Assembly: GCF_963676685.1 (NCBI RefSeq)
Contig: NC_092356.1
Location: 47,951,601 to 48,015,600 of the forward strand
Direction of reading: 5' to 3'
Length of the DNA: 64,000 nt
DNA from: Mytilus edulis
Taxonomy: Eukaryota; Mollusca; Bivalvia; Mytilida; Mytilidae
In this document: positions 1 to 9,440 of the stretch, one piece after another
Numbering within the stretch: the stretch's first letter is position 1
Layout: each line of letters opens with the position of its first letter
The notes under the pieces: generated by a model
Databases searched by the model: none
The model's input: only the letters and a program-made list of their open reading frames with translations
Told to the model about the DNA's origin: nothing
Made by a program: the position numbers and the translations under genes

Positions 1-11
1 ACACAGGGGTT

Positions 12-1448
12 TCAAAATCGGTTACTGGTTTCCTCAGAAACAGTTCTGTTTTCAATAATGTCTACATAACAAAACGGATTAATTTTGATAATTAGTTGGA
101 TAAGATCAATTGGAAACGAAGTTGCAACTTTGGCTAGGATCAGGCTTCCATTATCTAGAATTTTTAACAAAAGTGGTATTCTTGCCTCTTCTAACTTTTC
201 ACACAATAGAATAAAATGTTCCACCGTTGCATCCGCTTTACTACAGAGTTTACAAGTTGCATGGGATCATATAATGCTTCTTTGAGAATGATGCCTTGTG
301 GGTTTGTAGGATATAATTCCCAGTTGAAATTTTAAGTCGTACAGGAATTTTTCTGATGTCTTTTAGATTTGCACTAACTGAAATTGCTGAAGGATGTACG
401 GATCCAATATTATATTTATCATGGTCCATGAATTTAAGAGTTGAATAACCTTTTGAATCATCAATAATTTTAGATGTCCAATAGTCATGAATTTTGGATT
501 TAACTAGCTTTTTCCATTGAAATTTTGATAACGGGTTGTTTAAATAAGCATACAAGTCCTTAATTTCATATTTTAAACATAATTCCTTGACTTCAATAAA
601 CCAGCTGCAACTATTATGGGGTTTTATCTGTAACTGTCTTTCGGCTAGCCGCCATTCAATTGAATCACAATTCGCTCTAGATATGTTTCCAAATGATTGA
701 TAGCTTTGACATGGATTTCAGCTTCTATAGGGAGTAAACCAGATAAGGTATAAACTGCAGAATCAGCTACATTGGAATTTAAAGACAAAATTTGTTTGAT
801 CCATTTTTTATATTGAATAGATATATTATTTAGTATTTTTCCTTTTGTTAATAAGATTTCCAAACCATAAGTTAATATTGGCAGAATATATGTTCTTATC
901 AATGATATTGAAGTTTTACTATTTAAACGATTCTCTCCATGGAGGCCTGTACCCATTAAACTGTACATCGCTCTACGTGCTTTCTTTATATTTTCATTTA
1001 CTGTTGAGTCAGCAGAATCTTTGTCAGATTTTTGAATTCCTATGTGTGAGGCGCTCGAAACGATTGTCATGTTTTTCTATTTAATTTCCAAAATCCATCT
1101 TCAATTTCATACGGCATGTTTTTACTGGAATAACAACGCTTTTTGTAGGCTGTAATAAATATCCTTCTCTTTTGCTAAAATCCAAAGCAATGTTAATCAT
1201 GGTTTGTAGTTCTAGAGGGTTGTTCGAGACAAGTGCTACATCGTCAGCACATGTAGGAGCACAACAATTTATGTTCCCTACTCTTCCACCAAGACCTGAT
1301 GTACTTAAAATGTTAAGCAGAGGATTAATGTAGATTTTATATAAGTCAGCGCTGAATGTGCCTCCTTGACGAACCCCTTGATCAATAGTGAACATCTCTT
1401 TTGACTCCTTGACGAACCCCTTGATCAATAGTGAACATCTCTTTTGAC
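12..1448 (-). pseudogene. 3' half of a LINE (non-LTR) reverse transcriptase, broken
   Basis: Several minus-strand open segments (1428-1081, 1070-645, 555-250, 224-12) read in order as the C-terminal half of a non-LTR retrotransposon pol protein. The first contains the RT palm: a QGVRQGG motif and a CADDVALV box (the [YA]xDD active site). The second has the post-RT region of these proteins (ILPILTYGLEIL). The end, near 250-190, has a Cys-x2-Cys...His-Phe...Cys arrangement like the terminal zinc knuckle of many LINEs. Frames change between segments, so no intact protein is made. The 5' part (endonuclease, RT fingers) is absent, as expected for a 5'-truncated insertion. The clade cannot be assigned by eye. 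Confidence 0.85.
1363..1448. repeat. 43-bp tandem duplication inside the LINE fragment
   Basis: Two essentially identical 43-bp units (1363-1405, 1406-1448) cover the RT segment encoding MFTIDQGVRQG. Because 43 is not a multiple of 3, the duplication shifts the frame at the 5' edge of the LINE remnant. Confidence 0.85.
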
Positions 1449-1802
1449 ATTATATTATTTCATTTGATAAGAGAAGATGCATTTTCATATAATAGATTAT
1501 TTAGTAAAAGTATGGATTGTTCCGTAAAGTCAAAAAATCAATTCAATGGAAATATTTTTCACCAACCTCCCAAATTAAAATTGTCCGGAATTCTACAGTA
1601 GCATTTTAAACTGAGCATTCACCATTTTACTACTAAAATTTTATTTTTCATGATTTTTCAATTTGTCTGGAAATTTAAATGTAAAGGTTAGAATCAATAC
1701 CTATGGACGACATCGATTTTATATGTTTGGTCTGAAATTTGAATGATTGCATGCGGGTTTTTAAATTGTCTTTAAACCCTCGATTTGCGAATATTTTCTT
1801 CA

Positions 1803-1934
1803 ACTTACTGGGTATTTTGTAGAATACTTTGCCATTCTTATGGATGACTTACTGGGTATTTTGTAGAATACTTTGCCATTCTTATGGATGACTTACTGGG
1901 TATTTTGTAGAATATTTTGCCATTCTTATGGATG
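1803..1934. repeat. Three tandem copies of a 44-bp unit
   Basis: The unit beginning ACTTACTGGGTATTTTG starts at 1803, 1847 and 1891 with one or two substitutions. It lies downstream of the LINE fragment and upstream of the retrotransposon, with no coding role seen. Confidence 0.9.
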
Positions 1935-2642
1935 AACTATATCTACTAAGATGTACTTGTGAAAGGAGTACACTTATAAAACTGAGAAACATCATTTTGT
2001 CCAGGGTCGGAATTAGACCAAGAGGATCCGAGCTGCGGAAATCATGGCTCCGCTCTCTCAAGTTGACCGGCCTTGTGGATATTAATTACATACATGATGC
2101 TTTGGCTTCATCATGTATACAAGAATAAATTATATTTAGAATATTAAAGTATCTGAACATATATTGTTGGTCTTATTTGCCAGAGCTCCGATTCCTAATG
2201 GAACGAATCTTTGCATGTCCGGATGAGCCGGACACTTGTTCAATCAACACGTAAGAGGGGACGGTAACGTATAGCCCCCCGACACTTATGTTACACATAA
2301 TTACAATACATGTACTATAACCTAGTAACTTTGTGATTGTATTAAATATACCTCAGGTTTTTTATTCAGCTTCTGCGGTAACGATCAGTTGCAATTATTA
2401 AAACACAATATAAAAACTTACCGGTCAGTTTTTTAGAAGGCAATTATTTATCATTTAAATACATCATAAAATATTGAAATGTGAAAAAGTGCTTGCAATC
2501 ACTGAATGGTAAAGATTGTTTTAATTTATTAGTTGGTAGTAAAAGTGAATATACATTGTATATTGTATAAAACAATGATTTAAGTTGATTCAACTACTAT
2601 TCTGGACAAAAAAAGATAACTCAAATTTTCAAAGAATATTTC
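1935..2642. other. Non-coding spacer; right part is a dispersed repeat
   Basis: An open segment at 1928-2128 would give 66 aa with no motif I recognise; I do not call it a gene. From about 2445 to 2640 the sequence closely matches 50745-50900 and 51760-51870, part of the long TIR family described at 50-54 kb. This is the left flank of the retrotransposon insertion. Confidence 0.6.
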
Positions 2643-2852
2643 AAATTAAAATTATATTTATTATAATTGGAGTTTATTATGAACTTGTCATCTCACTCTA
2701 TTTGGTAGTTAATTATCTTTGCACACGGTCTATGATGTCACAGTGCACATTCCATTCTTATCTATATTGCTACGTCATTACTTCTCACGATGTTGGTGTA
2801 TGATATCTGATGCAAGGAATACATGAACTTCTATTGTTTTGGTCAGCTTTTT
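2643..2852 (+). repeat. Split direct repeat A1 (left terminus)
   Basis: This 210-bp stretch is nearly identical to 7586-7795. It lies about 136 bp upstream of the Gag ATG, so it probably carries or adjoins the element promoter. The left boundary shares AAATT with the flank, so it is known to within about 5 bp. Confidence 0.9.
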
Positions 2853-2988
2853 TGTCAGGTTTTTGACGTGAAACTGTGTACTTTGTTTATTTATACATCA
2901 AGAAGGACTTCTTCATATAGAATAACTTTGATTTTAGTCTGATGTTAATATATTGGACAAATTATTTGTGTAAAACGTTCGTCTCGTT

Positions 2989-4452
2989 ATGGCTTCTAAA
3001 AGAAGGGATACCAGGAAAAGGACACGTGGTCCAGAACTAGATCCTAATAATCCGAATAATTGGACTTCAACAGAGCTGAAAGAGAAATTAGCTTTGCTAG
3101 GGATTAAAATATCCGAAAACTTCACTAATAAACAATTGAAGCGTATTTTCTTGGATAATAAAAAAAGTAGTCCGGAAAGTTCTGACAATGGAAATACTGA
3201 AACTAACAACATCAGTGCTACTGTAAATACGTCTTTATCACCAAATATAGAAGATGATGTTATTCTATCACCTACAAATACTCAAAATACCGGATTTTCT
3301 AGCTTAATTCCGATAGCATCTACATCGCGGATGAATACAGTGGAACCCACGCCTTTACCAGTAATAGGTGCTTCTGCGCATCAAAACCACGCATTTCCGC
3401 CCAGGACTGATCTCAACACGCTTGACTATGCTCTTGTTAACAACACTTTGCAATTATGTCAGCAAGTTATTGCCGGTGTTCCAAAACAGACTAATAATAA
3501 TAAATTCAACTTGCATTCCGCCATGAACTTTAACCCCGGGCCTGGATCAACTTTACCCGTGAACCAAAACACATTTGGTGTTCAAAACCCTACGTTGGGA
3601 GAATTTACACAAACAAACCCCAATCAGATGAATTTTCCGAACAGTTTTGCATCACAAGTTCCTATCTTTTCCATGCAAAACCAACACATGCAAATGACAA
3701 AACATGGATATCCTGCCACAGCATTTTCCGGAGTTGATATGGTTTCTCCAGAGATTCGCACCAAAATCATCTCAGGTAAAGACATAAACTTAAACATTCT
3801 TCTACTTCCAAACTATGAAACACCCAATCAGCAAAAGTTTAAGGAAAATGATGACCGATTAAAACGGAATTTAACTTTAGACGAATTCATTATAGCTTTT
3901 GGAAGATTCAAAAAAATTATGTGTCAAGTTTTTCCAAACAGGGCAGAGGAATTGGATTGCTACCTATCACACATAATTGAAACCGCAAATGTGTGGCCAG
4001 GAAAATTTTTTGAATACCATAAAATGTTTAGCGCAAAATGTTCAATCATGTTACAAGAACACAATATAAAAATTGACTGGTCAAGGGGTGATTTAGAATT
4101 GAGACAAATGGTTTGTGCTGGATCTACAGTTAATATGTGCAATTTCTGTTCTTCAACACTTCACAAATCATCTATGTGTGGGAATAACAGGGGATATCAA
4201 AATTCTAAAACTCAACCTACACAGGATAAATATGGAAGAGATATTGTGGTGCATGATGGAATGCAAATCTGTAATAATTTTAATCAACCCAAAGGTTGTG
4301 TCAAACCTTATTGCCGATATGCTCACGTGTGTAAAATCTGCAAGAAAACCCATGAGAAGTTTGAATGTTCCACTAATAAATCTATGCCAGGAACCCAACA
4401 GGAACATAACAAATCATTCCCAGTTAGACAGCCCAACAGTAAATCAAAATGA
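2989..4452 (+). CDS. gag: Gag-like protein of the DIRS/Ngaro element
   Basis: A 487-aa ORF from a true ATG. Residues ~20-60 (NPNNWTSTELKEKLALLGI...) resemble a SAP-type DNA-binding helix pair. The middle is Asn/Gln/Pro/Thr-rich and probably disordered. Residues ~290-365 form a charged helical block. Near residues 425-455 lies a CCCH zinc finger, Cys-x8-Cys-x4-Cys-x3-His (CNNFNQPKGC, then PYCRYAH), followed at once by more Cys/His pairs (VCKICKKTHEKFEC). The role is probably nucleic-acid binding and particle assembly, as for Gag proteins of this superfamily. The stop is UGA followed by CUAG, and the same frame continues into RT. Confidence 0.88.
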   Translation: MASKRRDTRKRTRGPELDPNNPNNWTSTELKEKLALLGIKISENFTNKQLKRIFLDNKKSSPESSDNGNTETNNISATVNTSLSPNIEDDVILSPTNTQNTGFSSLIPIASTSRMNTVEPTPLPVIGASAHQNHAFPPRTDLNTLDYALVNNTLQLCQQVIAGVPKQTNNNKFNLHSAMNFNPGPGSTLPVNQNTFGVQNPTLGEFTQTNPNQMNFPNSFASQVPIFSMQNQHMQMTKHGYPATAFSGVDMVSPEIRTKIISGKDINLNILLLPNYETPNQQKFKENDDRLKRNLTLDEFIIAFGRFKKIMCQVFPNRAEELDCYLSHIIETANVWPGKFFEYHKMFSAKCSIMLQEHNIKIDWSRGDLELRQMVCAGSTVNMCNFCSSTLHKSSMCGNNRGYQNSKTQPTQDKYGRDIVVHDGMQICNNFNQPKGCVKPYCRYAHVCKICKKTHEKFECSTNKSMPGTQQEHNKSFPVRQPNSKSK

Positions 4453-4456
4453 CTAG
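4450..4456 (+). promoter_or_regulatory. Candidate stop-codon readthrough signal (UGA CUAG) joining Gag and RT
   Basis: The Gag stop TGA is followed by CTAG, the classic strong readthrough context UGA CUA. The frame stays open from 4453 into the RT domain. No ATG begins the RT: the first plausible upstream start, at 4546, is GTG. So a Gag-RT fusion by readthrough is the simplest way to express RT. Confidence 0.65.
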
Positions 4457-5757
4457 ATTCTATTGATACAACAGATGTTCCGTCAACACCTATAAACATT
4501 GATCAATTAGAAAGGGAACTTTTAAATCATCCAGATAGGCATTTTGTGAACTTTTTATGTAACAGCCTTCGTTATGGATTTGATATGTTAGTTTCAGATG
4601 TAAATTTACCTATTTATGAATGTAAAAATTCTTTAACTGCCAGGAAAAATCCTGAAGTAGTCACAAATTTGTTACAACAGGAGGTTGATAAAGGTTTTTT
4701 AAAGGGCCCTTTTTCTCAACCCCCTTTTTTAAGTTATAGAGTAAGTCCATTGGGTATTGCTACACACAAATATTCCAAAAAACAAAGGCTTATAATTGAT
4801 TTATCATCTCCTCATAATTTAGATGAGCACTACAGTGTTAACGATTTAATAGATAAAGACCTATGTTCCTTGACATACATTAAAATTGATGATGCTATTA
4901 ATGCGATTCAAAGATATGGTTCTAAGTCCCTATGTTGTAAGGTGGACATCTCAGATGCGTTCAAACAACTTCCGATTAAAAAAGAACAGTGGAATCTCTT
5001 TTGTGTCAAGTGGAATGGTCAGTACTATCATTACGTTCGTTTACCTTTTGGCTGTCGTTCTAGTCCCCGTCTGTTTGACTCTTTATCTACAAGTGTGTGC
5101 TGGATAGCTCAGAACAATTATGATATCAAAGTCATTTTCCATCTTTTAGATGACTTTTTAACTGTAGACAAACCTTCTGATTGTGGAGAAAGAACAATGG
5201 CGTTGTTAAGCCTTATTTTTAACAAACTTAATATTCCTTTGTCAAGTAAGAAGACTGTTGGACCAGTTTGTGAACTAGAATACCTAGGCATTATTTTGGA
5301 CACAATTAATATGCAGGCTAGACTTCCGTTAGACAAGGTTGAGAGAATCACACAATTTATAAGTTTTGTTTTAGATAAAAAATCTTGTACGCGTAGAGAA
5401 CTTGAACAATTACTTGGACATCTTAACTTTGCTACTAGAGTAATTCTGCCAGGTCGAGCCTTTGTTACTTACCTATATAGACTGATGTGTTCTGTCAAAG
5501 AGAGCCACCATTACGTCCATTTAAATAAAGAGTGTAAATCTGATTTAACAATGTGGCTACAATTTTTGTCAACATGGAATGGAATTAACATGTTCTATGA
5601 ATCTCATTTAACATCTGCAGCTGACATGCATTTATTTACGGATGCTTCGTCTACTATTGGTTTTGGAGGTTTTTATCAAGGAAAATGGTTTTGTGACACT
5701 TGGCCTACAGACCTCCCAACTATTTCGGATAAAACTCTATCTATCGCTTTTTTTTAG
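4453..5757 (+). CDS. pol: Reverse transcriptase plus start of RNase H
   Basis: In the Gag frame, open from just after the Gag stop. RT motifs in order: VSPLGI and the basic LIIDLSSPHN segment; CCKVDISDAFKQLP (motif A catalytic Asp); RLPFGCRSSPRLFD (motif B); HLLDDFLTVD (motif C, with LDD replacing YxDD, usual for DIRS/Ngaro RTs); and LEYLGI beyond it. RNase H then begins with MHLFTDASSTIGFGG, which carries its first catalytic Asp. The frame is stopped by TAG at 5755-5757, exactly where the conserved RNase H Glu (the E of an ELYPI-type motif) should be. The same frame continues at once after it. Confidence 0.9.
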   Translation, partial: LDSIDTTDVPSTPINIDQLERELLNHPDRHFVNFLCNSLRYGFDMLVSDVNLPIYECKNSLTARKNPEVVTNLLQQEVDKGFLKGPFSQPPFLSYRVSPLGIATHKYSKKQRLIIDLSSPHNLDEHYSVNDLIDKDLCSLTYIKIDDAINAIQRYGSKSLCCKVDISDAFKQLPIKKEQWNLFCVKWNGQYYHYVRLPFGCRSSPRLFDSLSTSVCWIAQNNYDIKVIFHLLDDFLTVDKPSDCGERTMALLSLIFNKLNIPLSSKKTVGPVCELEYLGIILDTINMQARLPLDKVERITQFISFVLDKKSCTRRELEQLLGHLNFATRVILPGRAFVTYLYRLMCSVKESHHYVHLNKECKSDLTMWLQFLSTWNGINMFYESHLTSAADMHLFTDASSTIGFGGFYQGKWFCDTWPTDLPTISDKTLSIAFF

Positions 5758-6090
5758 TTATATCCTATCGTGGTATCAGCTGTTTTATGGGGAAAAGGAT
5801 GGTATAAAAAGCGCATTTTATTTCACTGTGACAATTTAGCGTCTGTTATTATTCTAACTAAAGGTCGGTCAAAAGATCCAATAATCATGAAACTGATGAG
5901 ACGTCTTGTTATGTGTGCAGCAAAATTTAACTTTGAATTTTACAGCGAACATGTGCCTGGAAAAATGAACTTAATCGCTGACTCTTTATCTCGTTTACAG
6001 ATGAACAAATTTCATCAGTTAGCACCAGAGGGAGAGAAAGCAGGAACTCCTTGTCCAACCCTGGAAGAGATTATTTGGACATCGCAGTAG
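5758..6090 (+). pseudogene. C-terminal part of RNase H, separated by one nonsense codon
   Basis: This is the same reading frame as the RT and continues without a gap after TAG 5755-5757. It contains ILFHCDNLASVIILTKG (the third RNase H Asp, in a C-D-N motif), then FEFYSEHVPGKMNLIADSLSR, the H-V-P-G...N-x-x-A-D-x-L-S-R signature that ends retroelement RNase H domains. Only the one premature stop breaks the domain. The frame ends at TAG 6088-6090, inside the recombinase ORF. Confidence 0.85.
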
Positions 6091-7070
6091 AAAATTTACA
6101 AACTTTCGCTGTTGCAGATTCAACTAAAGCTTTGTACAATGTGGGATATGAACATTATCTTAAGTTCTTACAATTACAAGGATCAACTTGGTCAACTTTC
6201 CAGTTACCACCAGTTTCTGAGAACTTGTTGATGCGTTTCATAGCCTATTGCGAATCTAATAAACATCTGAGATATTCCACCATTAAATCCTACCTATGTG
6301 GTATACGTTTCTATTACTTACTTAAAGGGGGTGTTAATCCATTAGAGAATTTTGTTGGTAAACCATTGCCAAAATTAAAATCAGTATTAGTAGGTTTGAA
6401 AAAGAAACATGCCATTATGCCTAAGAGAATTCGTTTACCCATAACATTTGATATTTTATACAAAATGTGTTTTTTACTACGCAATTGTATTTTTGATAGT
6501 TATACAGATGTTTTAATAGAAGCTGCATGTGTAACAGCTTTTTTCGGGTTTTTAAGATGTGGTGAATTTTCTGTTAATGATACAAAAAAATTTGATCATG
6601 AATCAAATTTGTGTCTGAGTGATGTTCAAATATCAAATGATTATTTATTTGTGCACCTTAAGAAATCTAAGACTGATCCTTTTAGGTATGGTATTACTAT
6701 TCCTTTGTTCAAAAACAATACAGATATATGTCCTGTAGTAGTACTTCAAAAATACTATAGACTCAGAATGAGTATTTTTAGCAATTCTGAGTCCTTTTTT
6801 ATTACTAATAAAGGTGATCCATTGTCAAGAATTTTTTTCATTTCTCATGTAAAATGTACATTAGACAAATTAGGATTATCCAGCGAAAAGTATAATGGTC
6901 ATTCATTCAGAAGTGGTGCTGCAACTACTGCACACAAAGCACGACTGGAAGATCATCTTATTCAAACTTTGGGACGATGGTCCTCAGATTGTTATACCAA
7001 ATATATTCATACCTCTCCAGATGTACTTAGACAAGCTCAAATTCAAATGACCTCTACTTTGAACAATTAA
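6051..7070 (+). CDS. Tyrosine recombinase of the DIRS/Ngaro element
   Basis: About 339 aa, in the -1 frame relative to RT and overlapping it by at least 40 bp. The N-terminal part (residues ~5-110) is an SAM-like core-binding domain. The catalytic domain has the Arg box in AFFGFLRCGEF, the H-x-x-R box as GHSFRSGAATT, a GRWSS segment (Trp in place of the second His) and the Tyr region in CYTKYIHTS. All of the R...HxxR...W...Y set is present, so it could be active. The enzyme would integrate the circular cDNA by recombination without a target-site duplication. The listed start is TTG; no in-frame ATG occurs near the N-terminus, so expression by frameshift or a non-AUG start is likely. Confidence 0.9.
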   Translation: MSNPGRDYLDIAVENLQTFAVADSTKALYNVGYEHYLKFLQLQGSTWSTFQLPPVSENLLMRFIAYCESNKHLRYSTIKSYLCGIRFYYLLKGGVNPLENFVGKPLPKLKSVLVGLKKKHAIMPKRIRLPITFDILYKMCFLLRNCIFDSYTDVLIEAACVTAFFGFLRCGEFSVNDTKKFDHESNLCLSDVQISNDYLFVHLKKSKTDPFRYGITIPLFKNNTDICPVVVLQKYYRLRMSIFSNSESFFITNKGDPLSRIFFISHVKCTLDKLGLSSEKYNGHSFRSGAATTAHKARLEDHLIQTLGRWSSDCYTKYIHTSPDVLRQAQIQMTSTLNN

Positions 7071-7154
7071 AATTTGTACTGACAGCAAGGAGTGAATTGA
7101 TTTTTATCCCTCTCATTATTTCAACTTGGGGCTACAGCTGCAAGCATCTGTATT

Positions 7155-7585
7155 TGGCTATTTCGATACAAAATTTTTAGTCAATCTATGAAAAATTATC
7201 TCAATTCCAAGTTTCAAGATTTAGTTAGAGTTATCTCCCTTTGCATATGGAGATAGAACATTATACATTATTGGTTTTAATTGCAGTTGTATAAGTCCCC
7301 AGTTGCCATATTGTAAATAAATGCATATACTTTTAGATTCTTGAATAAATAATAGTTTAGTACTTAGTCTTTATATATATTAATATACATCTCATCACAC
7401 TTACAGTTTATTACAAACTTCAGACATTTGTTCTTTAGAAATTGAGATTTGGGTTTATGCTTATGAGACAGCAACTCAAGGCATTATTATAATTTCTGTG
7501 TTAAAGAGTTTATGGGTGAACTAGAGACATTAATTTGGTATTAGATAAAACCATTTATAATAAATCAAGAACAAGTGAAGTCATA
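7155..7585 (+). repeat. Split direct repeat B1
   Basis: About 430 bp, matching 8721-9150. It begins 84 bp after the recombinase stop and contains AATAAA motifs (near 7316), so it may supply the 3' processing signal. Its right end touches A2, the circle-junction order expected of split direct repeats. Confidence 0.9.
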
Positions 7586-7795
7586 AAATTAAAATTATAT
7601 TTATTATAATTGGAGTTTATTATGAACTTGTCATCTCACTCTATTTGGTAGTTAATTATCTTTGCACACGGTCTATGATGTCACAGTGCACATTCCATTC
7701 TTATCTATATTGCTACGTCATTACTTCTCACGATGTTGGTGTATGATATCTGATGCAAGGAATACATGAACTTCTATTGTTTTGGTCAGCTTTTT
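7586..7795 (+). repeat. Split direct repeat A2
   Basis: A 210-bp near-identical copy of A1, directly following B1. Confidence 0.9.
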
Positions 7796-8012
7796 GCCAC
7801 CACCTCCCCACCACTCTCCTTGCTGTCAGTGCCATGGGGACTTTCATTGATGTTATATATGTTGTTACATAGTGTGATGATTGTGTTATATACTTTTTGT
7901 TTTGTTTATTATTAGAATTTTACAATTGCTTGTCATTATTTTACTTTATTAATTTTTTATTTTCTTTGTATTGTAATAACAAATATTATTTACAATTGAA
8001 TCAATTTTTGAT

Positions 8013-8610
8013 ACCATACTGATGTATGGTCTAAATACCTTATTTTAACGGTCTTTGTACCTCATTTTGACACCATACTGACGTATGGTTTAATTTACAT
8101 TGTTCCTTGATACTTATTACATATTTGATACCATACTGACGTATGGCCTGGTTACCTTTCTATAGCACAATACTGACGTATGGTTTAAACGCATCATTTG
8201 ACACCATACTAACATATGGTTTTAATTTCTTATTTTGACACCATAATGACTTATGGTTTAAATTACCTTTTGCCACCATACTGACGTATGGTCTAAGCAC
8301 CTCTTTTTTACACCATACTGACGTATGGTTTAAGCACCTCTTTTTGACACCATACTGACGTATGGTTTAAGCACCTCTTTTTGACACCATACTGACGTAT
8401 GGTTTAAGCACCTCTTTTTGACACCATACTGACGTATGGTTTAAGCACCTCTTTTTGACACCATACTGACGTATGGTTTAAGCACCTCTTTTTGACACCA
8501 TACTGACGTATGGTTTAAGCACCTCTTTTTGACACCATACTGACGTATGGTCTAAACATCCTATTTTTGATACCATACTGACGTATGGTTTAAACATCTT
8601 GTTATTTTAT
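8013..8610 (+). repeat. 37-bp tandem array with palindromic CCATACTGACGTATGG core
   Basis: About 15 units lie between A2 and B2. The central units (about 8290-8545) are near-identical with an exact 37-bp period; the outer ones are degenerate and more widely spaced. Each carries an imperfect palindrome CCATAC-TGAC-GTATGG with a TGACGTA (CRE/ATF-like) centre. The array is internal to the element, where it could act as enhancer, recombination or packaging sequence. Confidence 0.9.
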
Positions 8611-8720
8611 ACCACTTTTTGTTTGGTTTATACTTCTATACAATGTATTGTTGGAACAATATACTTATGAACCTTTTATATTTGTTTGTTAAAATCTTAC
8701 TTTTTCATCTATTTTATGAA

Positions 8721-9150
8721 TGGCTATTTCGATACAAAATTTTTAGTCAATCTATGAAAAATTATCTCAATTCCAAGTTTCAAGATTTAGTTAGAGTTAT
8801 CTCCCTTTGCATATGGAGATAGAACATTATACATTATTGGTTTTAATTGCAGTTGTATAAGTCCCCAGTTGCCATATTGTAAATAAATGCATATACTTTT
8901 AGATTCTTGAATAAATAATAGTTTAGTACTTAGTCTTTATATATATTAATATACATCTCATCACACTTACAGTTTATTACAAACTTCAGACATTTGTTCT
9001 TTAGAAATTGAGATTTGGGTTTATGCTTATGAGACAGCAACTCAAGGCATTATTATAATTTCTGTGTTAAAGAGTTTATGGGTGAACTAGAGACATTAAT
9101 TTGGTATTAGATAAAACCATTTATAATAAATCAAGAACAAGTGAAGTCAT
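8721..9150 (+). repeat. Split direct repeat B2 (right terminus)
   Basis: Copy of B1. Immediately after it the host repeat resumes (GAAAATTTCTTG...), comparable with the uninterrupted copy at 52195-52275, which fixes the right end to within a few bp. Confidence 0.9.
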
Positions 9151-9440
9151 AAATTGAAAATTTCTTGTTATTGCGCAATAATGAGCAATTAGATATTTCT
9201 TGCTATTGCGCAATACTGTGTAATTGAAGAATTTTTGCTATTGCACAATACTGTGCAATTGAAGATTTCTTGCTTTTGAGCAATACTGTGCAATTGAAAA
9301 TTTCTTGCTATTGCACACTACTGTGCAATTGAAGATTTCTTGCTATTGCAGAATACTGTGCAATTGAAAATTTCTTGCTATTGCACAATACTTAATTAAT
9401 ATAATAATTTTGGACCATGATTTGGACCAACTTGAAAACT
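9151..9440 (+). repeat. Short-period array (TTGCTATTGCACAATACTGTG-type), part of the long TIR family
   Basis: About six ~38-bp units, each with an imperfect palindrome around TTGCACAATACTGTGCAA. The same array occurs, less extended, at 50925-51090 and 52195-52295, so it belongs to the host repeat that the retrotransposon entered. Confidence 0.8.

Larger units (their letters stand above)
2643..9150 (+). mobile_element. DIRS-superfamily (Ngaro/PAT-like) tyrosine-recombinase retrotransposon
   Basis: The order is A1 (2643-2852), three ORFs, B1 (7155-7585), A2 (7586-7795), an internal tandem array, then B2 (8721-9150). A1 matches A2 over 210 bp with a one-base difference in a T run, and B1 matches B2 over about 430 bp with no difference I could see. 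B1 abuts A2 directly. This split-direct-repeat arrangement is characteristic of Ngaro and PAT elements, as opposed to the inverted repeats of DIRS1. The coding content fits: Gag with SAP-like and CCCH parts, RT with an LDD box, RNase H, and a tyrosine recombinase instead of an integrase. Near-identical repeats imply a recent insertion. No DAM methyltransferase or SGNH hydrolase ORF is present. Confidence 0.93.

Noticed and set aside
1928-2128. 66-aa ORF with basic residues
   Set aside because: No recognisable domain, starts in a tandem repeat, and the length is within chance for the region.
4115-4456. 113-aa ORF overlapping the Gag C-terminus
   Set aside because: Shadow frame of the Gag zinc-finger region; no motif of its own.
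8013-8610. CRISPR-like array (short regular repeats)
   Set aside because: The spacing sequences are the same in each unit, so there are no unique spacers. It is eukaryotic tandem DNA inside a retrotransposon.
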